Source: Roseomonas xinghualingensis
GTDB lineage: Bacteria > Pseudomonadota > Alphaproteobacteria > Acetobacterales > Acetobacteraceae
Assembly (NCBI RefSeq): GCF_025791835.1
Contig: NZ_JAOXLP010000011.1
Coordinates: 62,001-126,000, forward strand
Reading direction: 5' to 3'
Length of the DNA stretch: 64,000 nucleotides
Under the pieces are notes generated by a model, which was not told where the DNA came from, made no database searches, and was given only the letters and a program-made list of their open reading frames with translations. This document shows, piece after piece, positions 18,358-26,456 of this stretch (position 1 is the first letter of the stretch; each line of letters opens with the position of its first letter). Position numbers and translations under genes: made by a program.

Positions 18358-19194
18358 GTGAATCCGCCCGCCCTTCGGAGCCTTTCCGAGACGGTTCACC
18401 GGCATGGGTTGGCCGCGCGCAAGTCGTTGGGCCAGCACTTCCTGCTGGATGAGGCGCTGTGCGGCCGGATCGCGCGGCTGGCAGGTGATCTCACGGGGCG
18501 GCATGTGCTGGAGGTCGGCCCCGGCCCGGGCGGGCTGACGCGGGCGCTGCTGGCGCATGGGGCGGAGCATGTCCATGCCGTGGAACTGGACTCCCGGGCA
18601 GTCGCGGCCCTGGCCGAGCTTGCGGAAGCCTATCCCGGCCGCCTGACCGTCACCGAGGCCGATGCGCTGAAGGTGGACCCGGTGGCGATGATGCCGGCGC
18701 CACGCCGGATCGTGGCGAACCTGCCTTACAACGTCGGATCGCCGCTGTTGATCGGCTGGCTGGCGAATGCGGGCGCCTATGAAAGCCTGACGCTGATGTT
18801 CCAGCAGGAGGTGGCCGAGCGCATCGTGGCCGCCCCTGACACGGAGGCTTATGGCCGGCTGGCCGTGGCCGCCCAGTGGCGCTGCGAGGCGCATATGGTG
18901 CTGCGCCTGCCGCCAGGGGCCTTCAGCCCGCCGCCCAAGGTGTGGTCTGCCGTCGTGCATCTGGTGCCGCATGCGGAGCAGCCGGAGCAGAGGCTCGCGC
19001 GCGCCATGGAGAAGGTGACAGCCGCCGCCTTCGGGCAGCGGCGGAAGATGCTGCGCGGCTCTCTGAAGAGTCTGGGCAATGCCGAGGAACTGCTGGCCGC
19101 CGCCGGGATCGAGCCGACGCGGCGTGCGGAGACGCTGAGCGTGCCGGAGTTCGAGACGCTGGCGCGGGTGCTTGTGGCTCGGCAAGCAAGCTGA
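18358..19194 (+). CDS. rsmA: 16S rRNA (adenine1518-N6/adenine1519-N6) dimethyltransferase RsmA (KsgA)
   Basis: A 278-residue SAM-dependent methyltransferase. SAM-binding motif I is [15 protein letters not shown] and the adenine-methylase motif is [12 protein letters not shown]-terminal [11 protein letters not shown] is diagnostic of KsgA. It dimethylates two adjacent adenines near the 3' end of 16S rRNA in late small-subunit assembly. GTG start at 18358, seven bases after surA. It ends converging on a minus-strand gene 17 bases away. Confidence 0.95.
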   Translation: MNPPALRSLSETVHRHGLAARKSLGQHFLLDEALCGRIARLAGDLTGRHVLEVGPGPGGLTRALLAHGAEHVHAVELDSRAVAALAELAEAYPGRLTVTEADALKVDPVAMMPAPRRIVANLPYNVGSPLLIGWLANAGAYESLTLMFQQEVAERIVAAPDTEAYGRLAVAAQWRCEAHMVLRLPPGAFSPPPKVWSAVVHLVPHAEQPEQRLARAMEKVTAAAFGQRRKMLRGSLKSLGNAEELLAAAGIEPTRRAETLSVPEFETLARVLVARQAS

Positions 19195-19211
19195 GAGGCC
19201 GGCGTCTCGGC

Positions 19212-19637
19212 TCACCTGTGGCGCAGGACGCGCTCGCTTATGCCCGCGACGGTTTCCACGGTCAGGCGGTTCAGATCGGAGCTGAGGCGCCTTGCATTCG
19301 GGCTGGACGCGATCCTCGCTCGGATCGAGCCGTCGGCCAGTGCATGTTGCAGGACAGACAGGTCCAGGCCTGTGGCGAGAAGGCGGGCCATGGCTTCTCG
19401 GTATTTTGGCTCGGCTGCCTCTAACTCCGCTCGCATCGCTGCTTCAAGCCGCAGGCCTTCCGGATCCTCTCCGCCGCCAACGGCGGCGAGGGTCAGCTGT
19501 TCCAGGTCCGGCAGGGTGCCGCGATGCCGTTCCACATACTCGCGCGCGAGCGCGAGTGCGGTGGGATCCCCCTGCGCCGAAGCGGGGCTCAGGGGGAGTG
19601 CGGCCAGCAACAGGATCGGGATGGCGCGACGGCGCAT
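19212..19637 (-). CDS. Small exported hypothetical protein
   Basis: A 141-residue protein I do not recognise. The first 21 residues (MRRRAIPILLLAALPLSPASA) form a clear signal peptide; the remainder is predicted helical, rich in Ala, Leu, Arg and Glu, without Cys or obvious motif. It lies 33 bases after the glpD stop on the same strand, so it may be the last gene of the phn-glpD operon. No terminator is evident between them. A periplasmic location is inferred from the signal only. Confidence 0.7.
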   Translation of the reverse strand: MRRRAIPILLLAALPLSPASAQGDPTALALAREYVERHRGTLPDLEQLTLAAVGGGEDPEGLRLEAAMRAELEAAEPKYREAMARLLATGLDLSVLQHALADGSIRARIASSPNARRLSSDLNRLTVETVAGISERVLRHR

Positions 19638-19670
19638 GAAGGGCTCCGGGGCCTGGGCGGCGCAACGAGG

Positions 19671-21179
19671 CTAAGCGGCCTTGCGCAATTCCGCGAAGCG
19701 TGACGCGAAGGCCTCTCGCTCAGGCGGGGTCATGTGCAGGCCGCGCTTGGTGCGGCGCCACAGCACGTCCTCCGGCTCCACCACCCATTCGCGGGCCCGC
19801 ATCCATTCCAGTTCCCGTGCGGTGATGCCGCCGCCGAGGTCGCCGCCCAGCGCCTCGATGGAGCTGGCTCCGTCGATCGCCCGCTCCAGCTCGCTGCCAT
19901 GGGTGCGGATCAGCCGGTCCAGCAGGGGGCGCGGCATCCAGGGATGGGCACGGGCCATGCTCTCGGTGAAGGCGGCGCGGGAGAGGCCGCCGAGATCGCC
20001 GCCGGGCAGGGCGGCGCGGCCGGTCCAGGAGGTGCCGGGGCGGCCGAGTGCGCGGCCGATCTGCTCGGCCGCATCCTCCGCCAGGCGGCGGTAGGTGGTG
20101 ATCTTGCCGCCCAGCACGGAAAGCAGCGGCGCGCCCTGCGTGTCCATCTTCAGCGTGTAGTCGCGCGTGACGGAGGAAGGGTTGTCCGCGCCATCGTCAT
20201 GCAACGGGCGCACGCCGGAATAGGTCCAGACAATGTCCTGCGGCGTCACGGGCTTGCGGAACTGGCGGGAAACGGCCTGGCAGAGATAGGCGGCCTCCTC
20301 CGGCGTGCAGTGCGGCTTCCCTTCGGACGGGTCGTGCGTCACGTCGGTGGTGCCGATGAGCGAGAACTCCTGCTCATAAGGAATGACGAAGATCACCCGC
20401 CGGTCATCATTCTGCAGGATATAGGCCTGCTCGCCCTTGTGCAGCGCGGGCACCACAATGTGGCTGCCGCGCACAAGGCGCACACGGCCCTGCAAGGTGG
20501 TGCCGGTGGCATCCTGCGTCGCCATCACCCAGGGGCCGGCGGCATTGGCGATGGCGCGGGCGCGCACGGTGCGCTCGGCGCCATCAGCGGCGCGGAGCGT
20601 GACGGTCCAGGCATCGGCGGCGCGGCTGGCCTTCACGAATTCGGTGCGGGTCAGCACGGTGGCGCCGCGGTCGGCGGCGTCGCGCGCATTCAGCAGGACG
20701 AGGCGGCTGTCCTCGACCCAGCAATCCGAATAGGCGAAGCCGTGCGAGAACTCCGGCTGCTTCAGCGGCTCGCCCTGCGGCAGTCGGGCGAGATCCAGTG
20801 CCTCGCTGGCGGGCAGCGACTTGCGGCTGGCCAGGTGATCATAGAGGAACAGGCCGGCGCGGATCATCCAGCGCGGGCGCATTTCCGGTCGGTGCGGCAG
20901 GACGAAACGCATGGGCCAAACGATGTGCGGGGCGATGCCCAGCAGCACCTCGCGCTCGGCCAGCGCCTCGCGCACCAGGCGGAACTCATACTGCTCAAGA
21001 TAGCGCAGCCCGCCATGGATGAGCTTGGAGGAGGAGGAGGAGGTCGCGTCCGCGATGTCCTTTCGCTCGACCAGCATCACGGAAAGGCCGCGACCCACGG
21101 CATCGCGCGCGATGCCGCAGCCATTCACGCCGCCGCCGATGACGAGGAGATCGACGACCTCCGGCAACTTGTTGTTCAT
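19671..21179 (-). CDS. glpD: Glycerol-3-phosphate dehydrogenase GlpD (FAD, aerobic type)
   Basis: A 502-residue membrane-associated flavoprotein that oxidises sn-glycerol 3-phosphate to dihydroxyacetone phosphate and feeds electrons to quinone. The start at 21179 gives MNNKLPEVVDLLVIGGGVNGCGIARDA, with the GGGVNG dinucleotide-binding motif; SSKLIHGGLRYLEQYEFRLV and YSGVRPLHDDGADNPSSV are typical of GlpD, and a DAO_C domain follows. The ATG shares one base with the phnE stop (TGATG). Its position at the end of a phosphonate-type transporter operon is unusual and suggests the imported compound yields glycerol 3-phosphate. Confidence 0.95.
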   Translation of the reverse strand: MNNKLPEVVDLLVIGGGVNGCGIARDAVGRGLSVMLVERKDIADATSSSSSKLIHGGLRYLEQYEFRLVREALAEREVLLGIAPHIVWPMRFVLPHRPEMRPRWMIRAGLFLYDHLASRKSLPASEALDLARLPQGEPLKQPEFSHGFAYSDCWVEDSRLVLLNARDAADRGATVLTRTEFVKASRAADAWTVTLRAADGAERTVRARAIANAAGPWVMATQDATGTTLQGRVRLVRGSHIVVPALHKGEQAYILQNDDRRVIFVIPYEQEFSLIGTTDVTHDPSEGKPHCTPEEAAYLCQAVSRQFRKPVTPQDIVWTYSGVRPLHDDGADNPSSVTRDYTLKMDTQGAPLLSVLGGKITTYRRLAEDAAEQIGRALGRPGTSWTGRAALPGGDLGGLSRAAFTESMARAHPWMPRPLLDRLIRTHGSELERAIDGASSIEALGGDLGGGITARELEWMRAREWVVEPEDVLWRRTKRGLHMTPPEREAFASRFAELRKAA

Positions 21180-22006
21180 CAAAGAAGCCTTGCCCGCACG
21201 CGGGTCACTACGATTTCTGCGACCAGCACAACGGCCAGGATCGCGAGAAGGATGGTGGCGACCTGGTCCCACTGGAAGAAGTTGATCGCATCCTCCAGCA
21301 CCACGCCGATTCCGCCCGCACCCACCAGGCCCAGCACGGCGCTCTCGCGCACGTTGATGTCCCAGCGGAAGAGGGCGACGCCCCAGAAGGCCGGGCGGAT
21401 CTGCGGCCAGACGGCCTTGAGCATCTCCGCGCCCCAGGGGGCGCCGGCGGCGCGCAGCGCCTCACGCGGGCCGGGGTTCATCTCCTCCAGCGCCTCGGCC
21501 AGCAGCTTGCCGACGAAGCCGATGGAACGGAAGGCGATGGCGAAGACGCCCGCCGCCGCGCCTGGCCCGAAGACCGCCACGAAGATCAGCGCCCAGACCA
21601 GCGAGTTCACCGAGCGCGAGGCCACCAGCCCCACCTGCGCCAGCGCGTTCAGCGCGGGGATGCGGCAGATGTTGCGTGCGGCCAGAAGCGCCAGAGGGAT
21701 CGCCATGAGGAAGCCGAAGACGGTGCCGAGCGTCGCGATGTGCAGCGTCTCGATCAGCGCGCCATGGACCGTGGTGGGGTAGTAGGCGAGATCGGGCGGC
21801 CACATCCGCAGCAGCAGATCGGCCATCTGCTCCGGCGCATCGATCAGGAACTCGGGGATGATGTCGATCGTCCGCACCGCCCAGACCGTGGCGGCGACGA
21901 TGGTGAGCGTCATTACCCAGCGCGTGAGGCGCTCGGCGGGGGTGTGGCGGATCCATTCGCGGCGCAGCGGCGCCAGCGTGTCTCCGGTTGTCGTGGTGGC
22001 GCTCAT
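21179..22006 (-). CDS. phnE: Phosphonate-type ABC transporter permease PhnE (second copy)
   Basis: A 275-residue inner-membrane permease of the PhnE family with an N-terminal tail, about six helices and the conserved C-terminal segment GAGGIGVVLEDAINFFQWDQV. The EAA-like loop contains EALEEMNPGPREALRAAGAP. Starts in the stop of the other phnE (ATGA) and its stop overlaps glpD (TGATG). The two PhnE proteins are homologous and probably form a heterodimeric channel served by PhnC. Confidence 0.92.
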   Translation of the reverse strand: MSATTTTGDTLAPLRREWIRHTPAERLTRWVMTLTIVAATVWAVRTIDIIPEFLIDAPEQMADLLLRMWPPDLAYYPTTVHGALIETLHIATLGTVFGFLMAIPLALLAARNICRIPALNALAQVGLVASRSVNSLVWALIFVAVFGPGAAAGVFAIAFRSIGFVGKLLAEALEEMNPGPREALRAAGAPWGAEMLKAVWPQIRPAFWGVALFRWDINVRESAVLGLVGAGGIGVVLEDAINFFQWDQVATILLAILAVVLVAEIVVTRVRARLL

Positions 22007-22812
22007 CGCATGGCAGCCCGGATGCGGCCGGAGATCACCTCGGCCAGGAGGATGAGGGCGATGATGGCGAGCAGGATCGCCGAGACGAAGTCGTAGTCAA
22101 AGCGCTTGAAGGCCGCGAAGAGCGTGCCGCCGATGCCGCCCGCGCCCACGATGCCGACCAGCGTCGAGTTCCGCAGGTTGCTGTCCAGCTGGTACAGGCT
22201 GAAGCCGACGAAGCGCGACGCGACCTGCGGCAGTACCGCATAGATCAACACGGCCATGGCCGAGGCGCCGGTGGCGCGTACGGCTTCCACGGGCTTCATG
22301 GAGATTTCCTCCACGGCTTCCGCGAAAAGCTTGGCGGCAAAGCCGATGGAAGCGACGACGAGGGCGGCCACGCCGGCCATCGCGCCGAAGCCGATCGCCT
22401 TCACGAAGATGATGGCGACGATCACGTAGTGCAGGCTGCGGCAGACCGCAATGAAGGCCCGCACCGGGCCGGAGACCCACCAGGGCGCGAGGTTGCGCGC
22501 CGCAAGCAGGCCGAGCGGCAGGGAGAGGATGATGCCGACGACTGTGGCGAGCACCGCGATCTGGATGCTCTCGAGCAGGCCTTCGAGCAGCAGTTCCCAG
22601 CGTTCGAAATTCGGCGGCACCATGCGCGCCAGGAAGCGCCCGCCCTCGCCGAGGCCGGTGATGAACCGGCCGAGGCCGAGATCAAGCTGGCTCGCCGCGT
22701 AGAAGAGATAGGCGATCAGCAGAATCCCGAGGATCCGCATGCCCCAGTCAGGGGCGAAGGCGCGGCGGGCGGAAGCCTCTGCCTGGGGGGCTGGGAGGGC
22801 GCTGTCGCTCAC
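22003..22812 (-). CDS. phnE: Phosphonate-type ABC transporter permease PhnE (first copy)
   Basis: A 269-residue PhnE permease. The GTG at 22812 overlaps the phnC stop (GTGA); longer in-frame extensions upstream lie inside phnC and are rejected. It has [19 protein letters not shown] in the EAA loop, [22 protein letters not shown] near the end, and hydrophobic helices throughout. Together with the second PhnE, PhnC and PhnD it completes a four-component importer. Confidence 0.92.
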   Translation of the reverse strand: MSDSALPAPQAEASARRAFAPDWGMRILGILLIAYLFYAASQLDLGLGRFITGLGEGGRFLARMVPPNFERWELLLEGLLESIQIAVLATVVGIILSLPLGLLAARNLAPWWVSGPVRAFIAVCRSLHYVIVAIIFVKAIGFGAMAGVAALVVASIGFAAKLFAEAVEEISMKPVEAVRATGASAMAVLIYAVLPQVASRFVGFSLYQLDSNLRNSTLVGIVGAGGIGGTLFAAFKRFDYDFVSAILLAIIALILLAEVISGRIRAAMR

Positions 22813-23576
22813 AACCAGTCCTCGCCGCCATAGATCTGGCTGAGGTGGCTGTCCTCCAGGTCCTCGGGCTTGCCGTCGAACACGATGGCGCCGCCTGACA
22901 TGCCGACGATGCGCTTGGCGTAGCGCTTGGCGAGCGCGACATTGTGGATGTTGATGATGACCGGCACGCCCTCGGCCCCCGCCAGGTTGGTCAGCATCTC
23001 CAGCACCTCGACCGAGGTGCGGGGGTCGAGGGAGGAGGTCGGCTCGTCGGCCAGCAGCAGGTCGGGCCGCTGCATCAGGGCGCGGGCGATGCCCACGCGC
23101 TGGCGCTGTCCGCCCGAAAGCGCATCGGCGCGGCGCGTGGCGTGTTCCGGCAGGCCGACCGCATCCAGAAGCTGGAAGGCGCGGGCGATGTCCTGCTCCG
23201 GATACTTGCGCAGCCAGGCGCGCCAGAGCGGCACATAGCCAAGGCGCCCGCAGAGCACGTTCTCCATGACGGAGAGGCGCTCCACGAGGTTGTATTCCTG
23301 GAACACCATGCCGATCCGCCGCCGGGCGAGCCGCAAGGCCCGCCCGCGCAGCTTCGCGACATCGATGCTGCCCTCGGCACCCGTCAGACGGATCTCGCCC
23401 TTGGTGGGCTCGACCAGCCGGTTGATGCAGCGGAGCAGTGTGGACTTGCCCGTGCCGGAGGGGCCGATGATGGCCGTGATCCCTTCGGCGCCGATGGACA
23501 GGTCCAGGTTCCGCAGCACCGGCTTGCCGGCCACGTACTCCTTGGTGAGCCCGCGGATGTCGAGGGCGGCGCTCAC
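22809..23576 (-). CDS. phnC: Phosphonate-type ABC transporter ATP-binding protein PhnC
   Basis: A 255-residue ATPase with all motifs intact: Walker [11 protein letters not shown]-loop in [14 protein letters not shown], signature [15 protein letters not shown], Walker [14 protein letters not shown] and H-loop in [10 protein letters not shown]. The GTG at 23576 overlaps the phnD stop (GTGA). The long upstream in-frame extension belongs to phnD on the same strand. It energises the two PhnE permeases. Confidence 0.93.
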   Translation of the reverse strand: MSAALDIRGLTKEYVAGKPVLRNLDLSIGAEGITAIIGPSGTGKSTLLRCINRLVEPTKGEIRLTGAEGSIDVAKLRGRALRLARRRIGMVFQEYNLVERLSVMENVLCGRLGYVPLWRAWLRKYPEQDIARAFQLLDAVGLPEHATRRADALSGGQRQRVGIARALMQRPDLLLADEPTSSLDPRTSVEVLEMLTNLAGAEGVPVIINIHNVALAKRYAKRIVGMSGGAIVFDGKPEDLEDSHLSQIYGGEDWL

Positions 23577-24676
23577 GGCTTGGCCGCCGGCGCGTTGCCG
23601 CCTGCCTGCGGCACGTTGTGCACGCCACCGCTCTGGGTCTGCGTGCGGGCCGCGTTGCGGCGTGCTTCGGCCTCCAGCTCGCGCCGGCTCTCGGCGTCGA
23701 AGGCCGCGCGGTTGTAGGGGGCGTTCACCGCATCGGCCACGGCGCGCACCGGGGCCCATTGCTCGGCATAGGTCGCGGGCCAGAAGCGGTCATTGCCGCC
23801 CAGGTCCTTCGCCATCGACTCAGGGAAGCGGTAGGACATGAAGCACTCGCGGATCTTCGTCTGCAGTTCCGGCTTCAGGTCATGCGACATGGCGAAGGAT
23901 GAGGTGGGGAAGGGATCGCTCTGCCAGATGACGCGGAAGTTCTCGGCCTTCACCTGGCCGCGCGCGACCATGCGGGAATAGACGTCGGACGCCACCGGCG
24001 CCGCGTCGTAGTCGCCCGCGTTCACGCCCATCACGCTGCGGTCATGCCCGCCGGAATAGAGCACGCGGTAATCCTCGTCCGGCTTCAGGCCCTGCGCCGG
24101 GAAGAAGGCGCGCGGGGCGAGGTTGCCGGAGTTGGAGGTGGCGGAGGTGTGGGCGACGCGCTTGCCCTTGAGGTCCGCCAGGCTCTGGATGTTGCTGTCC
24201 GCGCGCACCAGCATCACGACGCGGTAGCTCTCGAAGCCGTCCGGCCCGCCCTTCACGGCGAAGGGCACGGCGCCGGCCAGGTTCACCGCGAAGGCGGTGG
24301 GGCCGGTGGAGAAGCCCGCGACATGCAGCCGGCCGGAGCGCATGGCCTCGACCTGTGCCGCATTGCTCGTCACCTGGAAGTACATGGTGCGCTTGCCGGT
24401 GCAACGCGTCAGGTGATCAACGAAGGGGCGGAACTGGCTGGCGTAGAGCGCCGGGTCCTCGACGGGGGTGTAGGTGAAGACGAGCGTCGAGGGATCGCGC
24501 TGGCGCGACGCCTCGGGCGTGTCCGCCACCATGTCGCGGTTGTTGTCGCAATAGCCCTCGTCCAGAGTGCCGCGGAAGCAGGCGCCATCGGCCTGCTGGG
24601 CGGGCGCCTGTGCGGCGGCGGGCAGGGCCAGGGCCATCAGCCCGGCCGGAATCGTGGCGAGTAGCAGGTTCCTCAT
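23573..24676 (-). CDS. phnD: Phosphate/phosphite/phosphonate-family ABC substrate-binding protein PhnD
   Basis: A 367-residue periplasmic protein with a signal peptide (ends about residue 22, ALPAAA). The core has [35 protein letters not shown] and [12 protein letters not shown], typical of PhnD-type proteins that bind phosphonates, phosphite or phosphate esters. Unusual additions are an N-terminal insert with Cys33, Cys43 and a Ca-loop-like spacing D44-N46-D48-D52, and a C-terminal Gln/Pro/Ala-rich tail of about 30 residues. It starts in the stop of the HAD gene (ATGA). Ligand identity is open; glpD in the operon hints at a glycerol phosphate derivative. Confidence 0.9.
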   Translation of the reverse strand: MRNLLLATIPAGLMALALPAAAQAPAQQADGACFRGTLDEGYCDNNRDMVADTPEASRQRDPSTLVFTYTPVEDPALYASQFRPFVDHLTRCTGKRTMYFQVTSNAAQVEAMRSGRLHVAGFSTGPTAFAVNLAGAVPFAVKGGPDGFESYRVVMLVRADSNIQSLADLKGKRVAHTSATSNSGNLAPRAFFPAQGLKPDEDYRVLYSGGHDRSVMGVNAGDYDAAPVASDVYSRMVARGQVKAENFRVIWQSDPFPTSSFAMSHDLKPELQTKIRECFMSYRFPESMAKDLGGNDRFWPATYAEQWAPVRAVADAVNAPYNRAAFDAESRRELEAEARRNAARTQTQSGGVHNVPQAGGNAPAAKP

Positions 24677-25509
24677 GCGGCGTTCTCCTCCATGTGTTTT
24701 GCGCGTGCGGCCAGCAGGGCCGCCGCGAATTCCGCGAAGCCGCGCCCGCCGGGCGCTTGTGTGACATAGGCGGGGGCGGACGCGATCCTGCCCAGATGGG
24801 GCAGCACATTGGCAACCCCCACAGAGAAGGGAATGGCGCCGAAGAGCGGCGCATCATTCGGGCTGTCTCCGAGGAAGGCGACCTGGTCGATCACCGAGGC
24901 CAGCGGGGAGAAGCGGGCGGCGAAGAGGTTCTCGATCCCCGCGCGCTTGTCCCAGTCGCCGAACCAGGCGTTCACATGGATGGAGGAAACCTTGGCCTGG
25001 GCACCGCCCGCCTCGAACACCTCGGCGATGCGGGCGGCATCCTCCAGCGGCAGGGGGCCTGCATCCTCGGCGAAATCCACGGCGGCGTCGAACAGGCGGA
25101 AGGGCTGGTCGGAGGCGATGCGCGTGCCGGGCACGGCCACCATGGCCTCGTCGGCCAGGGCCATCAGCCGGTCGCGATTAGCGAGGCGGGCGGCTTCCTC
25201 TTGCGCCTGCCAACGGACCATGCGGCGTGCGACTCGGTCTTCGGCATACCAGAGAGCGCCATTTTCCCCGACCACGGCGGCCACTGGCCACTGGCGGGCG
25301 ATGGCGTCGCACCAGCCGGCCGGGCGCCCGGTCACCGGGATCACGGAAAGCCCTGCCTGCGCCAGCGACTCCATGGCCGAATAAGCGAGGGCGGGCAGGC
25401 GGCCCTCCTCGGTCAGGGTGTCGTCGATATCGGTCAGCACGAAGCGTAGCGCGGCCAGCCGTGAGGTCGGGGCGGCGCGCAGGGGCTGCGGGGCAGGCGT
25501 GTAGGCCAA
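24673..25509 (-). CDS. HAD-superfamily phosphatase (Cof-like, type IIB)
   Basis: A hydrolase of about 278 residues. HAD motif I is LTDIDDTLT, motif II lies in PVTGRPAGW, and motif IV is LGDSPNDAP; the large insertion between motifs II and IV is of the C2 cap kind seen in sugar-phosphate phosphatases. The TTG at 25509 is chosen because GGAGGA (minus strand, 25521-25516) stands six bases upstream; a TTG at 25548 is in frame but has no such site. It probably dephosphorylates a small phosphate ester related to the imported substrate. It is the first gene after the regulator and overlaps phnD. Confidence 0.85.
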   Translation of the reverse strand: MAYTPAPQPLRAAPTSRLAALRFVLTDIDDTLTEEGRLPALAYSAMESLAQAGLSVIPVTGRPAGWCDAIARQWPVAAVVGENGALWYAEDRVARRMVRWQAQEEAARLANRDRLMALADEAMVAVPGTRIASDQPFRLFDAAVDFAEDAGPLPLEDAARIAEVFEAGGAQAKVSSIHVNAWFGDWDKRAGIENLFAARFSPLASVIDQVAFLGDSPNDAPLFGAIPFSVGVANVLPHLGRIASAPAYVTQAPGGRGFAEFAAALLAARAKHMEENAA

Positions 25510-25515
25510 GCGGGT

Positions 25516-25556
25516 TCCTCCAGTTAATGTGGAGGATGCCACTCTCAATGTGGAGG
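25516..25556 (-). promoter_or_regulatory. Ribosome-site hairpin and phased direct repeat at the regulator/HAD junction
   Basis: On the plus strand CCTCCA (25517-25522) and TGGAGG (25530-25535) form a perfect 6-bp inverted repeat around a 7-base loop. In the minus-strand mRNA the 3' arm is the GGAGG ribosome-binding site of the HAD gene, so the stem would hide it. In addition AATGTGGAGG occurs twice (25526-25535 and 25547-25556), 21 bp apart or two helical turns, as expected for a cooperative operator. The site sits between the DeoR-type gene and its likely targets. Function is inferred; only the repeats are observed. Confidence 0.5.
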
Positions 25557-25557
25557 G

Positions 25558-26349
25558 TCAAACATCATTCGCGACATGGATTGCCACCTTGGCCTTCTCC
25601 AGCGCAGCGGTGAGGGAGGGGGGCGGGGGAGCATCCGTCACCAGATCGGTGAGAGTGGAAAGCTCGGTCACCCGTTCGAGATAGGCGCGGCCGAACTTGC
25701 CGGAATCGAGCAGCAGGACCCGGCGTGGCGCCCGTTCCAGCATGGCCCGCTTCACCCAGGCGGCGCGGCTCTCGGCATCGGTCGGGCCCTCCACCGTCAG
25801 TCCGGAGGCGCCGATGAAAGCCACATCGACGCTGAAGCGGCGCAGGAAGGCCTGGGTTTCGGCGCCGTAGAGGGCGCGCTCGGCGGCATAGAACTCTCCC
25901 GGCGCCACCAGGACGCGCAGCCTCTCCGCCTCCCCGGCGATGGAGACGGCGGGCAGGCTGTTGGTGATCAGCGTGGCTGCCACGCCGCGCATGGCCAGCG
26001 CGCGGACGAAGCGGGCGGTGGTGCTGCCGGCATCCACCATCAGCACGGCGCCGGGCTCCACCAGGGCGGCGGCGGCGGCGCCGATGAGGGCGCGCTCGGT
26101 CCCTGCCATGGCCTCGCGGGCGGTGAAGTCTGGTTGCAGCCCGGCATGGGTGACGGAGGCACCGCCATAGGTGCGCCGCACGACGCCCTTTGCCGAGAGT
26201 TCCTCGATGTCCCGCCGTACCGTCTCTCCCGAGACGCCGAAGCGTGCCGCGAGTACGCTGATGCGTACCGTGGGATCCGTGTTCAGCGCCTGGAGGATGG
26301 CGGCGTGCCGCGCTTCCTTCCCCGGCGCGCCTTCCTGACGCCGTGCCAT
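25558..26349 (-). CDS. DeoR/GlpR-family transcriptional regulator
   Basis: A 263-residue repressor-type protein. The N-terminal DeoR winged helix covers about residues 15-70 (RISVLAARFGVSGETVRRDIEELSAKGVVRRTYGGA), and the C-terminal sensor domain has VDAGSTTARFVRAL and LLLDSGKFGR, typical for binding a phosphorylated sugar or glycerol 3-phosphate. First gene of the minus-strand operon leading to HAD, phn genes and glpD, so it very likely regulates them, perhaps in response to glycerol 3-phosphate. It diverges from a second phnD-like gene across 107 bp. Confidence 0.92.
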   Translation of the reverse strand: MARRQEGAPGKEARHAAILQALNTDPTVRISVLAARFGVSGETVRRDIEELSAKGVVRRTYGGASVTHAGLQPDFTAREAMAGTERALIGAAAAALVEPGAVLMVDAGSTTARFVRALAMRGVAATLITNSLPAVSIAGEAERLRVLVAPGEFYAAERALYGAETQAFLRRFSVDVAFIGASGLTVEGPTDAESRAAWVKRAMLERAPRRVLLLDSGKFGRAYLERVTELSTLTDLVTDAPPPPSLTAALEKAKVAIHVANDV

Positions 26350-26456
26350 GGCCGCAAGGTGATCGGGCAGCGCGCGGTGTGCAACATCCCAACCCCGTGG
26401 TCATGCGTCCCGGCCCGTGACAGGCTGACGAAGATGTTCAGATTCCGGAGCTGTCC

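Noticed and set aside
22003..23628. 541-codon frame that looked like a PhnE fusion
   Set aside because: Its first half is out of frame with phnC in the same region; the true phnE starts with GTG at 22812 inside the phnC stop.
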